Assembly (NCBI GenBank): GCA_963580455.1
Contig: OY756958.1
Location: 17,186,501 to 17,250,500 of the forward strand
From: Euonymus europaeus
Lineage: Eukaryota > Streptophyta > Magnoliopsida > Celastrales > Celastraceae
Length of the DNA: 64,000 nt
Direction: 5' to 3'
Shown here: positions 1 to 10,814 of the stretch, piece after piece
Numbering within the stretch: the stretch's first letter is position 1
Layout: each line of letters starts with the position of its first letter
Notes under the pieces: model-generated
The model's input: the letters and a program-made list of their open reading frames with translations, nothing else
Told to the model about the DNA's origin: nothing
Databases searched by the model: none
Position numbers and translations under genes: made by a program

Positions 1-13
1 ATATATTTGTATG

Positions 14-51
<38 letters not shown>

Positions 52-166
52 GTGTGTGTATATATGTTATATATGTATATATAGATTATATTATTATATA
101 TGTAGGATGTTACATATATATATTTTATATATATATATATATTTATAGATTATATTATTATGATGT

Positions 167-206
<40 letters not shown>

Positions 207-320
207 GTGGGGATGTTGTGTCGGAGGTGGTGTGTGTGAGTGTATATATATATTTATATATATAGTACATATATCATATATATATGTGATGTGGTGTTAT
301 GTATGTATGGGTAGGTTTGA
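1..320. repeat. TA/TG microsatellite tract
   Basis: Almost pure alternating TA with TG/CA and short ATATGTAG interruptions. Long open frames in it are only Tyr/Ile/Val repeats made by the dinucleotide. I see no gene. Confidence 0.9.
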
Positions 321-1601
321 TAAATGGAAAATGAACTTTTAGTGAATCAAATTCAAAAGCTATCATAAGTTGGTAGGCTTAAAAATATTTAAGTGTTATA
401 AATTAATATTTTTGGAAATAATTTACTACCATAAGTTGGTATTTTTGAAATTAAATCCAATAGATACTAAAAGTTTGTCTCGAATTAATACACGTATTAC
501 ATTTGATTAAATGACTCCAATTATCTTTCTTTAATCTAAAGTCAACAATTACATTTTCATAAATTTTGGATAATATTATATTTGTTTTGACAAAATAAAT
601 TATAATCTCCTTTATTTGTTTGTTGAATTTGTTATTTTGCAGTTCTAATGCATTGAAATTTTGTTTCGAACTGAATAATTTAAAATTTAGTTGTGATGAT
701 ATTATTGTATCTTTTGATATTTATATATATCTTGCTCTTCAAATAGGGTAATTGATTCGTTCTAATGACATGAATAAGTTGAACATTTTATTATTTAAGT
801 TTTATAATAAGGGTATATATGTGAAATTAGTTTAAATGTACATTATTTTAATTTTTAAAAGATCATGAGTTGGTTTTTATTTGAATAATGAGTTATACTG
901 GTTTGGTTTAGATTTTTAGAAATGTCAATAGTTTATGTTCTTAAATTATAGTCAAATATCGTAAGTGGGTATTTGTAAATCCATTCGTTGCCATAGGGTA
1001 GCGATTTAGAAATCAAAAAATTATCATAAGTTGATATTTTTGGAGATTGTTATAAGTTAAGGGAAATTCAGGATTATAACTTTGTATCATTCAAGTCTCT
1101 AATTCAAAAAAAACATAAATTTGCATTATTAAAAATAAATCTAAAATTCACTTTTCCATACCATAAGTTGGTATGTTGAATTTAAATCCAGTTTTCTTTC
1201 AAATATATTTTAATTTTTAAAATAAAATTTATTTTTCCATACCATAAGTTGGTATGTCTTAAAATCAAATCTACCATAAATTGATAAAATATTTAATCCT
1301 ACATGAAATTTTTGTTGAAATCTTTTATAAAAAAAAACTATCATAAGTTGATAGCATTTTCTAAATAGATCCATTTATTTCAAAATAATCATATCTTGTA
1401 GAGAACAAGTTTTTATTAGGATGACCAACCAATTAATTCGGTAACTGTTTTAAACAGGAGTTGTGGGGTGCCTAATAACTTCCTCACACTCAATCGACTC
1501 CTGTACCCTCATTTCTGGTTCATAAGTATTTTCAGTGTCCAATTGCGCTTTAATTCAATTGGTGGCGACTCTGTTCTGTTTTTTTTATGCCGGTTGACAC
1601 A
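321..1601 (+). mobile_element. 3' part of an Ogre/Tat-like LTR (left edge outside the window)
   Basis: From about 1435 to 1601 the sequence matches, with divergence, the ends of the two Ogre-like LTRs at 31860-32052 and 43830-44054. Shared landmarks, in order, are a GTTGTGGGGTGCCTAA-type block, AGTGTCCAATTG, AATTGGTGGCGACT, GCCGGTTG and a terminal CA at 1601. The preceding AT-rich part holds short inverted-repeat motifs, as the hypervariable part of the other two LTRs also does. No primer site follows 1601, so this looks like a 3' or solo LTR. Its 5' end lies upstream of the window or within the microsatellite. Confidence 0.6.
360..1353. repeat. Cluster of TACCATAAGTTGGTA inverted-repeat motifs
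   Basis: Eight copies of a 15-bp motif with 5-bp arms around TAAGT lie at 361-375, 427-441, 957-971, 1022-1036, 1159-1173, 1240-1254, 1272-1286 and 1339-1353. The arms are TACCA/TGGTA in three copies and TATCA/TGATA in two. The other three are intermediate. Spacing is irregular, so this is an interspersed motif family and not a tandem array. Confidence 0.8.
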
Positions 1602-1606
1602 TCCAC
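1602..1606. repeat. Target-site duplication TCCAC, left copy
   Basis: TCCAC here and TCCAC at 3438-3442 flank the LTR at 1607-3437 exactly. Confidence 0.75.
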
Positions 1607-3437
1607 TGTAACGCTTCGACCCACGAAACCCTAATTCATGAGCCCGTAGACCAAAACGCTATTCCTACTATCCCACTTGCCTACACCTTGAGCCCAGTTA
1701 TTACATATAAAGATAACTTCCAACAATTCATAACTAAATATAAATTATATTAAACGAACAATAGTAATGATTAATTAAACAATCTCAATTAATAATCTAT
1801 TATTAATCATATCAAATAGCATATAGTCTTACCACTTTTACAACTCTACAGTCACAATTGAAATAAAACTATAATAAATGTCCCTTGACATAATTTTGTG
1901 GATAATTGCTTATCTAAAGAACTCCAAAGCTTCTACCTACCATGCATAACATAAATTACACAACCATTTATTCAAGTCATCGATTTACTGCTTCTATCAC
2001 ATGAGCATTCTCACTGTGGATCCACAGCATCACCATCAATAGCCTAGTCAGTATATTCAATAGAAACATCGTTTTGTCCATTACGAAACATAGTGAGCCA
2101 AGGCCCAGAGTAATACTTATGCATGAATGCACGTGAACATCATCATTAGAAAACAGTCAGCCATTTAAATTCTTTTTCCAGTACTTGGCCCCTTAACCTA
2201 GATAAAACTACTACAGAGCAACCGGTCAGGATTTCTATCTAACGCCCTACCATAGAGCACATTCCAGTCAACATCCGTATCCTTTATTCATTTTCCTTTT
2301 ATTTTTCTTTTCATTTAACAGTATTCATAAACATTTCTCTTTTCAGTACACCCTCCCTGTAGCAGTAATATATGGTTTGTAAAAACATTTATATTAATGT
2401 GCATGTCATGTATGCCATGAAATTTCATGTCTGATGCGTAGCAAACCATAAACAATACCTCAATAAATAATCACATGTCAGTTCACAGTTCACGAATATC
2501 CAAATCATCACAAATTGGGTCTCATGAAAACATCACAATCAATACAACCATTATCATATACAACAAAATAGACATTACAATCGATATAAATATTATCACA
2601 TAAAGTTCACAGATCACAAAGTTCCGTAACACAGTTGAATATTACTTACCACGGTCTGCTCCCATAAATCCTAATAATTTAATTACAAAGATTGGTTCCT
2701 GAAACCTATACAATACCTACAATAATTTATTAATAATTTAATACTACTATTTTTAACTAATTTTCTTTTATTAATATTAATTAATTAATTTAATATTCAA
2801 CTGGGTCAGCTTGACCCGGTTGTTACTAGTGTCTAGTCTAACAAACCTGATTCCTAACAAGAGCGGGTCACATCCGGCCAAGGGCACGGTGGCGAGCACC
2901 GCTGCATGGGTTGGTAGAGAACAATGGGGGCAATGCCTCACCGTTGTTCGTTACCTGAGACGTGGCCGGATCTTGCCGGAATCTAGCTTTGAAGTCCACA
3001 GTAGCCGCATGCTTCTCCTCCACGATTGGCGGCCTAAAATTCCACCCTTCAATCAAAAAATGGCACCTTTGCACTCGTCACACTCCTCTCGTCCTGTCCC
3101 TCCTTGATTTCTGTGCAACCAATATATATTTTTATTTCATTTGCTTTTCTTTTCTTAATTACTGTTATGCCCCTGCCGTTACTGCTTAATTACACAAAAT
3201 ACCTACCTGTATTTACAGGCTTTCCATTATCAAATTTATTATTATATTTTTGTATTTAACTTCCAAAATTCATACTAATTTCATTTTAATCCCATTCCCG
3301 ACAGTTCTTGCGCCCATAATTTTTAATTCCACTATAGAATTTATGAAAAATATTCTAATGAAATTTAGGTCACACATGACATCACCTATCTTACCACATC
3401 TACCACCACAGGTTATTCGAAGATTCGGGGTGTTACA
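1607..3437 (-). mobile_element. Solo LTR of a Ty3/gypsy element (TGTAACACCCCG type)
   Basis: Read on the minus strand this 1831-bp unit begins TGTAACACCCCGAATC and ends GAAGCGTTACA, the TG...CA ends of an LTR. It is bounded by the 5-bp direct repeat TCCAC. No gag or pol coding sequence is present, so it is best explained by LTR-LTR recombination. The start sequence is common among plant gypsy LTRs (Del/Tekay-like), but the lineage is inferred only. Short open frames near 2811-3189 are GC-richer LTR sequence with no recognisable domain. Confidence 0.75.
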
Positions 3438-3543
3438 TCCACCATAATTAACAATAAATTTTTGAAAACGATTTTCTTATCGATTACTCCTATGTGTGTT
3501 CCTTATTTTTAAAAACTTTTCCATAAGTGGGTTATTTCCAACA
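3438..3543 (+). mobile_element. Remnant of copia 5' LTR (last 106 bp)
   Basis: Aligns to the last 106 bp of the 3' LTR (12199-12304) and ends TTTCCAACA directly before the primer site. Homology stops sharply at 3438, which is also the right edge of the neighbouring solo LTR. Confidence 0.85.
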
Positions 3544-3545
3544 AT

Positions 3546-3557
3546 TGGTATCAGAGC
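3546..3557 (+). other. Primer binding site, tRNA-iMet type
   Basis: TGGTATCAGAGC complements the 3' end of plant initiator tRNA-Met, the usual primer of Ty1/copia. It lies two bases after the LTR CA end. Confidence 0.9.
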
Positions 3558-4270
3558 CGATCATAGATCTGTAATCGATTTTAAAACAAAACCCAAAAAT
3601 TTATTAATTATGGTTTTTGTATGATCTATGATTTTTTTTTGCTAACTTATTTTTGCTGATTGAAATTATGGCTATCATGGCTATTTAATTGTGATTTGTA
3701 ATTGTTCACTTTGAATTATGGAGTAGGACTTTTTGTGATCAATTTTTTTTAGATTGTGAACTCCGATTTGAAGGAGGCTACGAATTTTGTAAAAGAAGGT
3801 GAAGAATGAAGGAAAGCAAAATCAGAGTGTAGAAATTCTGCATAAAAATACCAGTGGCTGCACTGGCAGCAGTAATGCGCTGCCAGCAACTGCTACAGAG
3901 CTATCGAGCAGCGGAAGAAGATGCCGGAAGCCGTCAGACGGCGCTAGACAGCAAGCGGGTTGCAATATTTTTTCGGTGATATAGTTTTTTTGGACTATTT
4001 CCTGATTCAACTGGGATTCCTAATTGAAGAAGAGTTCAAAGCTTGATTAAGACCGCAATAGCTAGACTTCTATTGATTGATGGTTTCCTTTTTTAATTAG
4101 TATTCTTATTTAATTACATATATGATTGTGATTGAATGCCATGTTAGATTAGGATTCCTAATTGATTAGGATGTTATCTAATTGGTTGCCATGTTAGGTT
4201 AGGATTCCTATTTATTTATGGATGTTATCAAATATGGAAAATAAAATATTAAACACCCTAGTTTAAAATA
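3558..4270 (+). other. Copia leader, first part
   Basis: Non-coding leader between primer site and gag. Short frames around 3799-4010 show no domain. The TTTAAAATA at 4262-4270 is the left copy of the MULE target duplication. Confidence 0.6.
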
Positions 4271-6090
4271 AGATTATTTGGTGATAAGTCCTTTATATGG
4301 ACTTTATATTCCATTTAGTCTTTTTGAAAAGTTTATAGCCCAATACATCACCAATTTTTTGAAGCTTAGCTCAATAAAGTTAACTTTAAATTTTAACCTC
4401 AATTAATGACAATTTTACCCTTCCCTCATTTGAACCTATCCTTATTTTATGTACATGATTGTTCTTTATTTAAAAAATAATTATTATAATAAAATAAATA
4501 TAAATACAATCTCAGAAAGTCGGATGAAAATCATGTCTTTTATCTATATATTTTTAAAAATAAACTAATATTTTCACTTTTGATGAATCAAAGTGAAGAG
4601 TCAATCAACCAAATAAAAAAATTCTTTTATGAAAATTAAGTGCATGCACTCACATGCACAAAATTTAGTTGACTCAGTAACCTATGTATATGCATTAAAA
4701 TTTGTGAATCATTATATTATTGAAATCAACAATGAAACACTTATGCATCAACAACACGTTATCCAATACAAATGTCAATATTTTTATTATATTTTTCACT
4801 AACAACCAAAGCCAATAACTTACGAGAATAATATCATAATAAAACTCAATTCATATTTTAAACAAAACCAAATACCAAAATAATTTTTAGCCGTTTTGGT
4901 GACTTGCGAAAATCCTCTGAATTCTGAGTAAGAAATCATCTGAATTTTTTTTTGCATAATTTCAAAAACTCTTCTGAATTTTTTTGGTGAGTTTTATAAA
5001 ATCCTCTGAATTCTTGAAAAGTTTGAGAAATCCTCTGATCATCTAAATTTTTGGTTGTTTTTTTGTTTCATTTTGATAAAGTTTAGGGTTTTGAGATTTA
5101 AGATATTAGAGTTTAGAGTTTATGCTGTAAGGTTTTGGGGTTTAGGGGATCATAATTTATTATTTAGGATTTTCGGCTTTAGGACTTAAGGTTTAAAGAT
5201 TAGGATTTATGAATATAAGTTAGTAAAATTTTATTATTTTCTTCTTATTTTTGTAAATTCTTCTTAATTATTTATAAGATTTTTTGTTCAAAATTAAAAC
5301 TAGAATTGTTAACATTCAGAGAATTATGGGAAATTCAGAGGATTTCTGGAAAATTCAAAAGATTTCTGGTTATAAAGTTTAAAGTTTAAGAGTCTAGGAT
5401 TTAGAAGATTAGAGTTTAGTGCTTATACTTTATGATTTTGGGATTTAGAAGATTAGAGTTTAGGATTTAGGATTTTGGGATTTAGGGTTGTTTTTTGTTT
5501 GATTTTCAAAAATTCTTTTATTTTTTATTATATATTTTATGAAATCCTTTAATCTTTTTTGCTTAATTTAAAAAATTCCTCTAATTTATTTTGATAAAAT
5601 TTGCGAAATCCTCTAAATTTGAGACAAGTTTGTGAAATCCTCTGAATTTTTTGTTGTTTTTTGTTTGATTTTCAAAAAATTTATATTTTTTTGATCTATT
5701 TTTATGAAATCATCTGAATTTTTTTGCTTAATTTTGAAAACTCTTTTGATTGGTTTTGATGAGTTTTGAGAAATCCTCTGAATTCTGTATAAGTTTGAGA
5801 AATCCTTTGAGTTTATTCAGAGGATTTGACGAATGAACATTTAAACATATCGATGAAGAGTCTCATTGGAAAGAGTTTTTCGTGCTGATTATGAATGTAT
5901 ATATATATTTTTTAAAATCCAACTTGTATTTTGAGAGATAAATTGTTTTAAAGTTTTTAAAAGAAAAAAATAAAAAGAATCTGGTGATGTCAGCATATGT
6001 CATACACATAAGAATTTATTGGAATATTGAAAAATTGAATGTATTGAATGGAATCCACATTTTTATTAAAGGACTTTTTGGTGAATCCCC
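4271..6090. mobile_element. Non-autonomous Mutator-like (MULE) element
   Basis: The ends carry an imperfect terminal inverted repeat. AAGTCCTTTA, a 12-base spacer and ATTCCATT appear at the left end (from about 4286) and again, at the same spacing, in the reverse complement of the right end (to about 6075). A 9-bp direct repeat TTTAAAATA (4262-4270 and 6091-6099) flanks it, as expected for Mutator. No transposase is visible. The interior holds many AAATCCTCTGAATT copies in both orientations and TTTAGGG-like stretches. The outermost TIR bases align poorly, so the exact ends may be off by a few bases. Confidence 0.6.
4910..5830. repeat. Internal AAATCCTCTGAATT repeats and TTTAGGG-like stretches
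   Basis: At least ten variants of GAAATCCTCTGAATT occur between 4911 and 5828, some as the reverse complement (for example near 5335 and 5815). They alternate with degenerate TTTAGGG/TTTAGGATTT runs near 5085-5165 and 5370-5490. The mixed orientation allows long imperfect hairpins. Confidence 0.75.
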
Positions 6091-6099
6091 TTTAAAATA

Positions 6100-7060
6100 T
6101 TAAGTGGGAGAATGTTATAAATAACCTAAGGTCTCCATTATTGGTTCAAAATAAAAATATGTGAAATTAAAATTGGAAAGATGAGATATTAAATGTGTAT
6201 GGTATTATTTTGGAAAATCCTTTTTAAACCATGAGATTATTTTCACATCCAAACCATGTAATTCCGACCCATGCATTTGGAAATTCTCTTTGTGATTAAA
6301 ACAATGCAATGTCTACAAAGTTCAGTCGTAGATTGAGGTTATTTAATTGTGTGTCATTCTTATGGAAAGCCCCCTATAATCTAGGAACGATCTGGTTGCT
6401 AGATTTGTTAAATCACTGAATTGAATAACCAAGATATGTTGTGACAACGGTTTTGACAACTTGGAGAAAATAATGGTTTTGGGCAGTGATACTAAAATAT
6501 GTAAATTTTGGTCAAGACATTTGTAAGATGTCTCTATTTCAGTAATTTCGAAATCACAGGAATATTTTTAAAGTTTGAATTATTGGTAAGAAATTTAATA
6601 GATATGTAATTAAAAATATGTGTTGGCTCGACCTTCCTTCATATTGAAAATTTTTAATTATAGGTATCTCAGATTATTAATTTTCCTAATAATCACAATA
6701 AGTAGTAATTTATTGTAAAATTGTTTCCCCATCGAAATTATTTATATGAAAATTGTGAGATTGTGATCGCATGATGGTTATACACTTACATATAAATTAT
6801 GGAAATATTTACCATCGAAATCAATGTCATTATTTATAGGACCAAAGAAAAGACTAATTAAATTTTATTTGACATGGGGTTTGTCTAGACAATAAAATTT
6901 AATGTAAACTAAATTGTATGAAATTTATTCTCCCATCGAGATAGAAAGTTTCATACTAAAAATATAGAATGCAATTGTTTATGAATGCAATTTATAAATA
7001 ATTCAAATCAAGTATGCCTTAGAATTAATTTTCTTTATATGTCATTTTTCAGATTTGAAA
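6100..7060 (+). other. Copia leader, second part
   Basis: Non-coding leader between the MULE and the gag start. It contains GGAACGATCTGGTTGCTAG at 6384-6402. The same block occurs on the minus strand upstream of the second copia fragment, in about 20404-20424, so it may be a conserved copia leader element. No gene seen. Confidence 0.55.
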
Positions 7061-9785
7061 ATGTCTTTCAATCCTCTATCTGTTATTCTAATTCTAAAAG
7101 ACTATAAGTTGGATGGAACAAACTATGTCAACTGGAAAAGGAATTTGGATATTGTGCTTACTGCTAAAGAGTACAAATATGTGTTGACTGAACTATGTCC
7201 TGAATTGCCTACAGAGGGTGCCACTGATGAGTAGATTACTGCTCACAAGAAGTGGAAAAAGGCTGATGAGATGGCACGATGTTACATGTTAGCATCAATG
7301 TCAAATGTGTTGCAAAAGCAACAAGAGACTATGACAAGTGCTTATGACATCATCTATTGACTGAAGGAGATGTTTGGTGATCAAGGCAGAGCCGCAAGGT
7401 AGACTGCAATGAAAGCACTCTTGAACACCCAGATGTCTGAAAGAACCAATGTAATGGACCACGTCTTAAGATGATAAGTCTTTTGGATGAGCTCGAGGTC
7501 CTTGGTGTTGATATTGATTGCGCGAAAGCCAAGTAGATATCATCCTTCAATCTCTTCCAAGATTTCTGACTTAACTACAACATGAACAAGAGTGTTTATA
7601 CGTTGTCGGAACTTCTCAATGAGCTCAAAGGAGTAGAGGCATTATGACCTAAGCAAGCTAAGGTCAATCTTACTGAGAAAAGCTCATCTTCTAAACTGAA
7701 AGGTAAGAAGAAGAAGGAGAAATCAGTCAACTCAAAGGATATTCAAGGCAGAGTGAAAAAATTGAAAGGCAAGTATTTTCACTGTGGTCGGAAGAGACAT
7801 TGGAAGATACAATGTCAAACATGACTGAGCAAGAATAATCAAGGTAACCTTCAATTATTTGTTGTTGAAACATAATTAGTAATTGTGTCTATCAGTACCT
7901 GGTAGAAAGACACGCGAGCCACTAATCATATTTGCAATTCGTTGTAGGGGTCTCAGAAAACCAGACAACCAAATGAGGAGGAACATTACATTATTTTGGG
8001 AGATACGACACGACTATAAGTAGTAGCTATAGGCGTTTTCATTTGAGTTTTAGTACTGATAGGACTTTAATTTTGAATAATTGTCTTTATGTACATGTTA
8101 TGAGACAAAATTTAATTTTAGTTACTTCTTTGGCTAAGAATGAATATTGTTTTAAGTTTGATAACTCAATTGTTATCAGAAACAATAAACGTTTTATCTG
8201 TTCTGCTACGTTGGTAGATAATTTTTATATTATAAGTCCGAACTCTACTAATTGTAATGAATTGAACAACTTAACGATTTTACCATCTAAGAGAAAAGAA
8301 CCTTCGAAACAAAATCAAACCTATCTTTGACATTTATGCTTAGGTCATATTAATCTAAATAGGATTTCTAGACCGGTACGAGATGGACATTTGAGTTCAT
8401 TAGAAGTTAAGGAACTTCCAATTTGTGAATCATAGTTAGAAGGTAAAATGACTAAGAGGCCATTTTCGGCCAAGGGGCATAGAGCCAAAGAATGCTTGGA
8501 GTTGGTACATACAGATATATGTGGCCCAATGACTATTTGTGCGAGAGGAGGCTATGAATATTTTGCACCTTCTTAGAAGACTACTGAAGTATGAATACAT
8601 TTACCTAATGCACCGAAGTCTGAAACTTTTGAGATGTTCAAAAGTTAGAAGACAATTACGGAGAAGCGTTTAGGGAAAAGTATCAAAATACTACAATCTC
8701 ATCATGGTGGTGAATACCTCTCGGGAAAGTTTATGAAATACTTGAGTGCAAAGGGATATCCTCCCAGTTAGCTTCGCGTAACTCACCACAACAAAATGGT
8801 GTGACTGAAAGAATGAATATGACTCTTATGGAAGTTTTGAGAACAATGATGAGTTTTTCGGAATTGCCTAATTTTTTCTAGATATATGCCTTAGAAAAAG
8901 CTGTGTATATTCTAGACTTAGTTCCATCTAAGTCAGTACCAACTACTCCTATAGAATTATGGACAGGGCGAAAGCCCAGTTTGGGCCATATACGAATATG
9001 GGTAGTCTGGCCCATGTGCTGGTAGGGGACGCATGAAAGTTGGAATCTAGGACAGAAGTAATGTTTTTCGTAGGATACTCTAGAGGTACAAAAGGTGTTT
9101 TATTTTATATTCCTAAGGATTAGAAAGTCATTGTTGGCACCAATGCACAATTTTAGAAGAGGACTATATGATGAAGCACAAACCCAAAAGTAAGGTTGTT
9201 CTTGAAGAAATAAGAGAAGAAAAACAAATACCTAAAGACTCACCAGTTCAGGATAAAAATATAGATCCACCTAATATTGGGAGGATTGAAGAATCTCAAA
9301 ATGATTATGTTCAAGTTGATGATCAAGACATGCTAGGAAATCAAGCAGATCAACATGTAGAACCTGATACAATTAGAACAGAATCATCATACCAAAATAC
9401 TCCAAATGTACAGACAGTGCCTCGTCATATTGGGAGGATAACTAGATAGCCTAGTCGATATGTTATGTTGGATGAAGTGTATGAAATGATCCCAACCAAA
9501 CAAGATACTGATCCCAGTAACTACAATGAATCACTCCAAGATAATGATGCAGAATCTTGGAAGAAAGCTATGAAATCTGAGATGAAGTCCATGTACTATA
9601 ATCAAGTCTGGGAACTTGTACAACCACCAAATGGAGTAAAACCCATAGGTTGCAAGTGGATCTACAAGAGAAAGAAAGGAGAGACGGAAAGTTGGAAACC
9701 TTCAAAGTAAGGCTTTTAGCAAAAGGTTATACTCAAAAGATGGGATCGATTATGAGCAAACTTTTTCTCCAGTAGCTATGCTTAA

Positions 9786-9901
9786 GCCCCTATTTGTTTC
9801 AGCTAGCATATACTCTGTCACTCATACTCTAAGACACTCTTAGCTTTTACGCTTTACGAGAGCTTATACTCTATGAAACATACTCTGATCCAAATGGAGC
9901 C
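9786..9901. mobile_element. Tourist-like MITE, 116 bp
   Basis: Starts GCCCCTATTTGTTTCAG. The reverse complement of its end is GGCTCCATTTGGATCAG, giving an imperfect terminal inverted repeat. TAA flanks both sides (9783-9785 and 9902-9904), the PIF/Harbinger-type target duplication. Removing it with one TAA restores the conserved copia RT reading MLKSIRVLLSIAA, which confirms the insertion and its limits. Confidence 0.8.
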
Positions 9902-9996
9902 TAAGTCTATTCGAGTACTCTTATCCATTGCAGCATATTACGATTATGAAATATGGCAAATGGATGTCAAGACAACTTTCCTAAATGAAAGTCTTG

Positions 9997-10049
9997 ACGA
10001 AAGAATCTATATGGTGCAACCTTAACGAAAGAATCTATATGGTGCAACC
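9997..10049 (+). repeat. 28-bp tandem duplication in copia RT
   Basis: The 25-bp unit ACGAAAGAATC...GGTGCAACC at 9997-10021 recurs at 10025-10049 after a TTA spacer. The 28-bp period is not a multiple of three, so it adds a frameshift and a stop. Confidence 0.9.
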
Positions 10050-10797
10050 GGACATATTTATAGCCAAATACCAAAAGCATTTAATGTGCAAGCTTAAGAG
10101 GTCCATTTATGGACATAAGTGGGCATCTAGGTCTTGGAATATAAGATTTGATCAGGCCATAAGATCCTATGGATTTGAGCAATGTCCTGATGAATCCTGT
10201 GTCTATTGGATGAGCAATGGAAGTGTGGTGGTGATCTTAGTACTTTACATAGATGATATATTGCTCAATGGAAATGATGTATCTATATTATCCTAAGTTA
10301 AAGCATGGTTGAGTAATGAGTTCAAAATGAAAGACTTGGGAGAAGCTAGTCACATTCTTGGGATCAAATTTATAGGAGATCAGAAACAAAGAATGTTGGG
10401 ATTATTTTAAGTAGTCTATATTAACATTATCCTGAATTCGGTATGCAAGCTTCCAAGAAAGGATTTTTTCCTTAGAAATATGGAATCAATTTATCTCGAG
10501 ATTAGAATCTTAAGGATATTGATAAGATAAAGAAGATGAGTCAAGTTCTATATGCCTTGGCAGTGGAAAGCCTCAAGTATGTCATGATGTGTACTACACC
10601 AAATATATGTTATATGGTTGGTCTAGTAAAGATATATCAGTTAAACCCATGAATGAAACATTGAATTGTTGTAAAGCATATACTCAAGTATCTAAGGAGA
10701 AAGAGATTATATACTGATTTAAAAGGCTGATGAACTTATACCCGTAGGGTATATAGATTTGCATTGGAGGGTCTTACAATAAAATGTGTATGGCCTT

Positions 10798-10814
10798 GAG
10801 AAGAAGTGGGAGAT
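10798..10814 (+). other. Copia polypurine tract
   Basis: Purine-rich GAGAAGAAGTGGGAGAT directly before the 3' LTR start (TGATATGG) at 10815, the plus-strand priming site. Confidence 0.7.

Larger units (their letters stand above)
7061..10800 (+). pseudogene. Ty1/copia gag-pol polyprotein, broken
   Basis: The frame opens at ATG 7061 with a copia gag-like start (LDGTNYVNWKRNLDI) and meets a TAG at 7232. A degenerate zinc knuckle (FHCGRKRHWKIQC, first Cys lost) is near 7780. A pre-integrase segment (WHLRLGHINLNRISR type) lies about 8330-8460, followed by an integrase fragment with HTDICGPM near 8510. The RVT_2 reverse transcriptase starts about 9540 (SWKKAMKSEMKSM) and includes KWIYKRKKG. The catalytic YIDDILL motif is near 10246-10270, then KDLGEASHILGIK. 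RNase H is only a remnant. Stops, frameshifts, a 28-bp duplication (9997-10049) and a MITE (9786-9901) interrupt it. No active protein is possible. Confidence 0.85.

Noticed and set aside
15..342. Open frames of 60-74 codons in the TA tract
   Set aside because: They encode only Tyr/Ile/Val/Cys runs from the dinucleotide repeat.
2811..3189. Open frames on both strands in the solo LTR
   Set aside because: GC-richer LTR stretch with mutually overlapping frames and no recognisable domain.
5085..5490. Interstitial telomere
   Set aside because: TTTAGGG-like units are too degenerate and mixed with other repeats inside a MULE.
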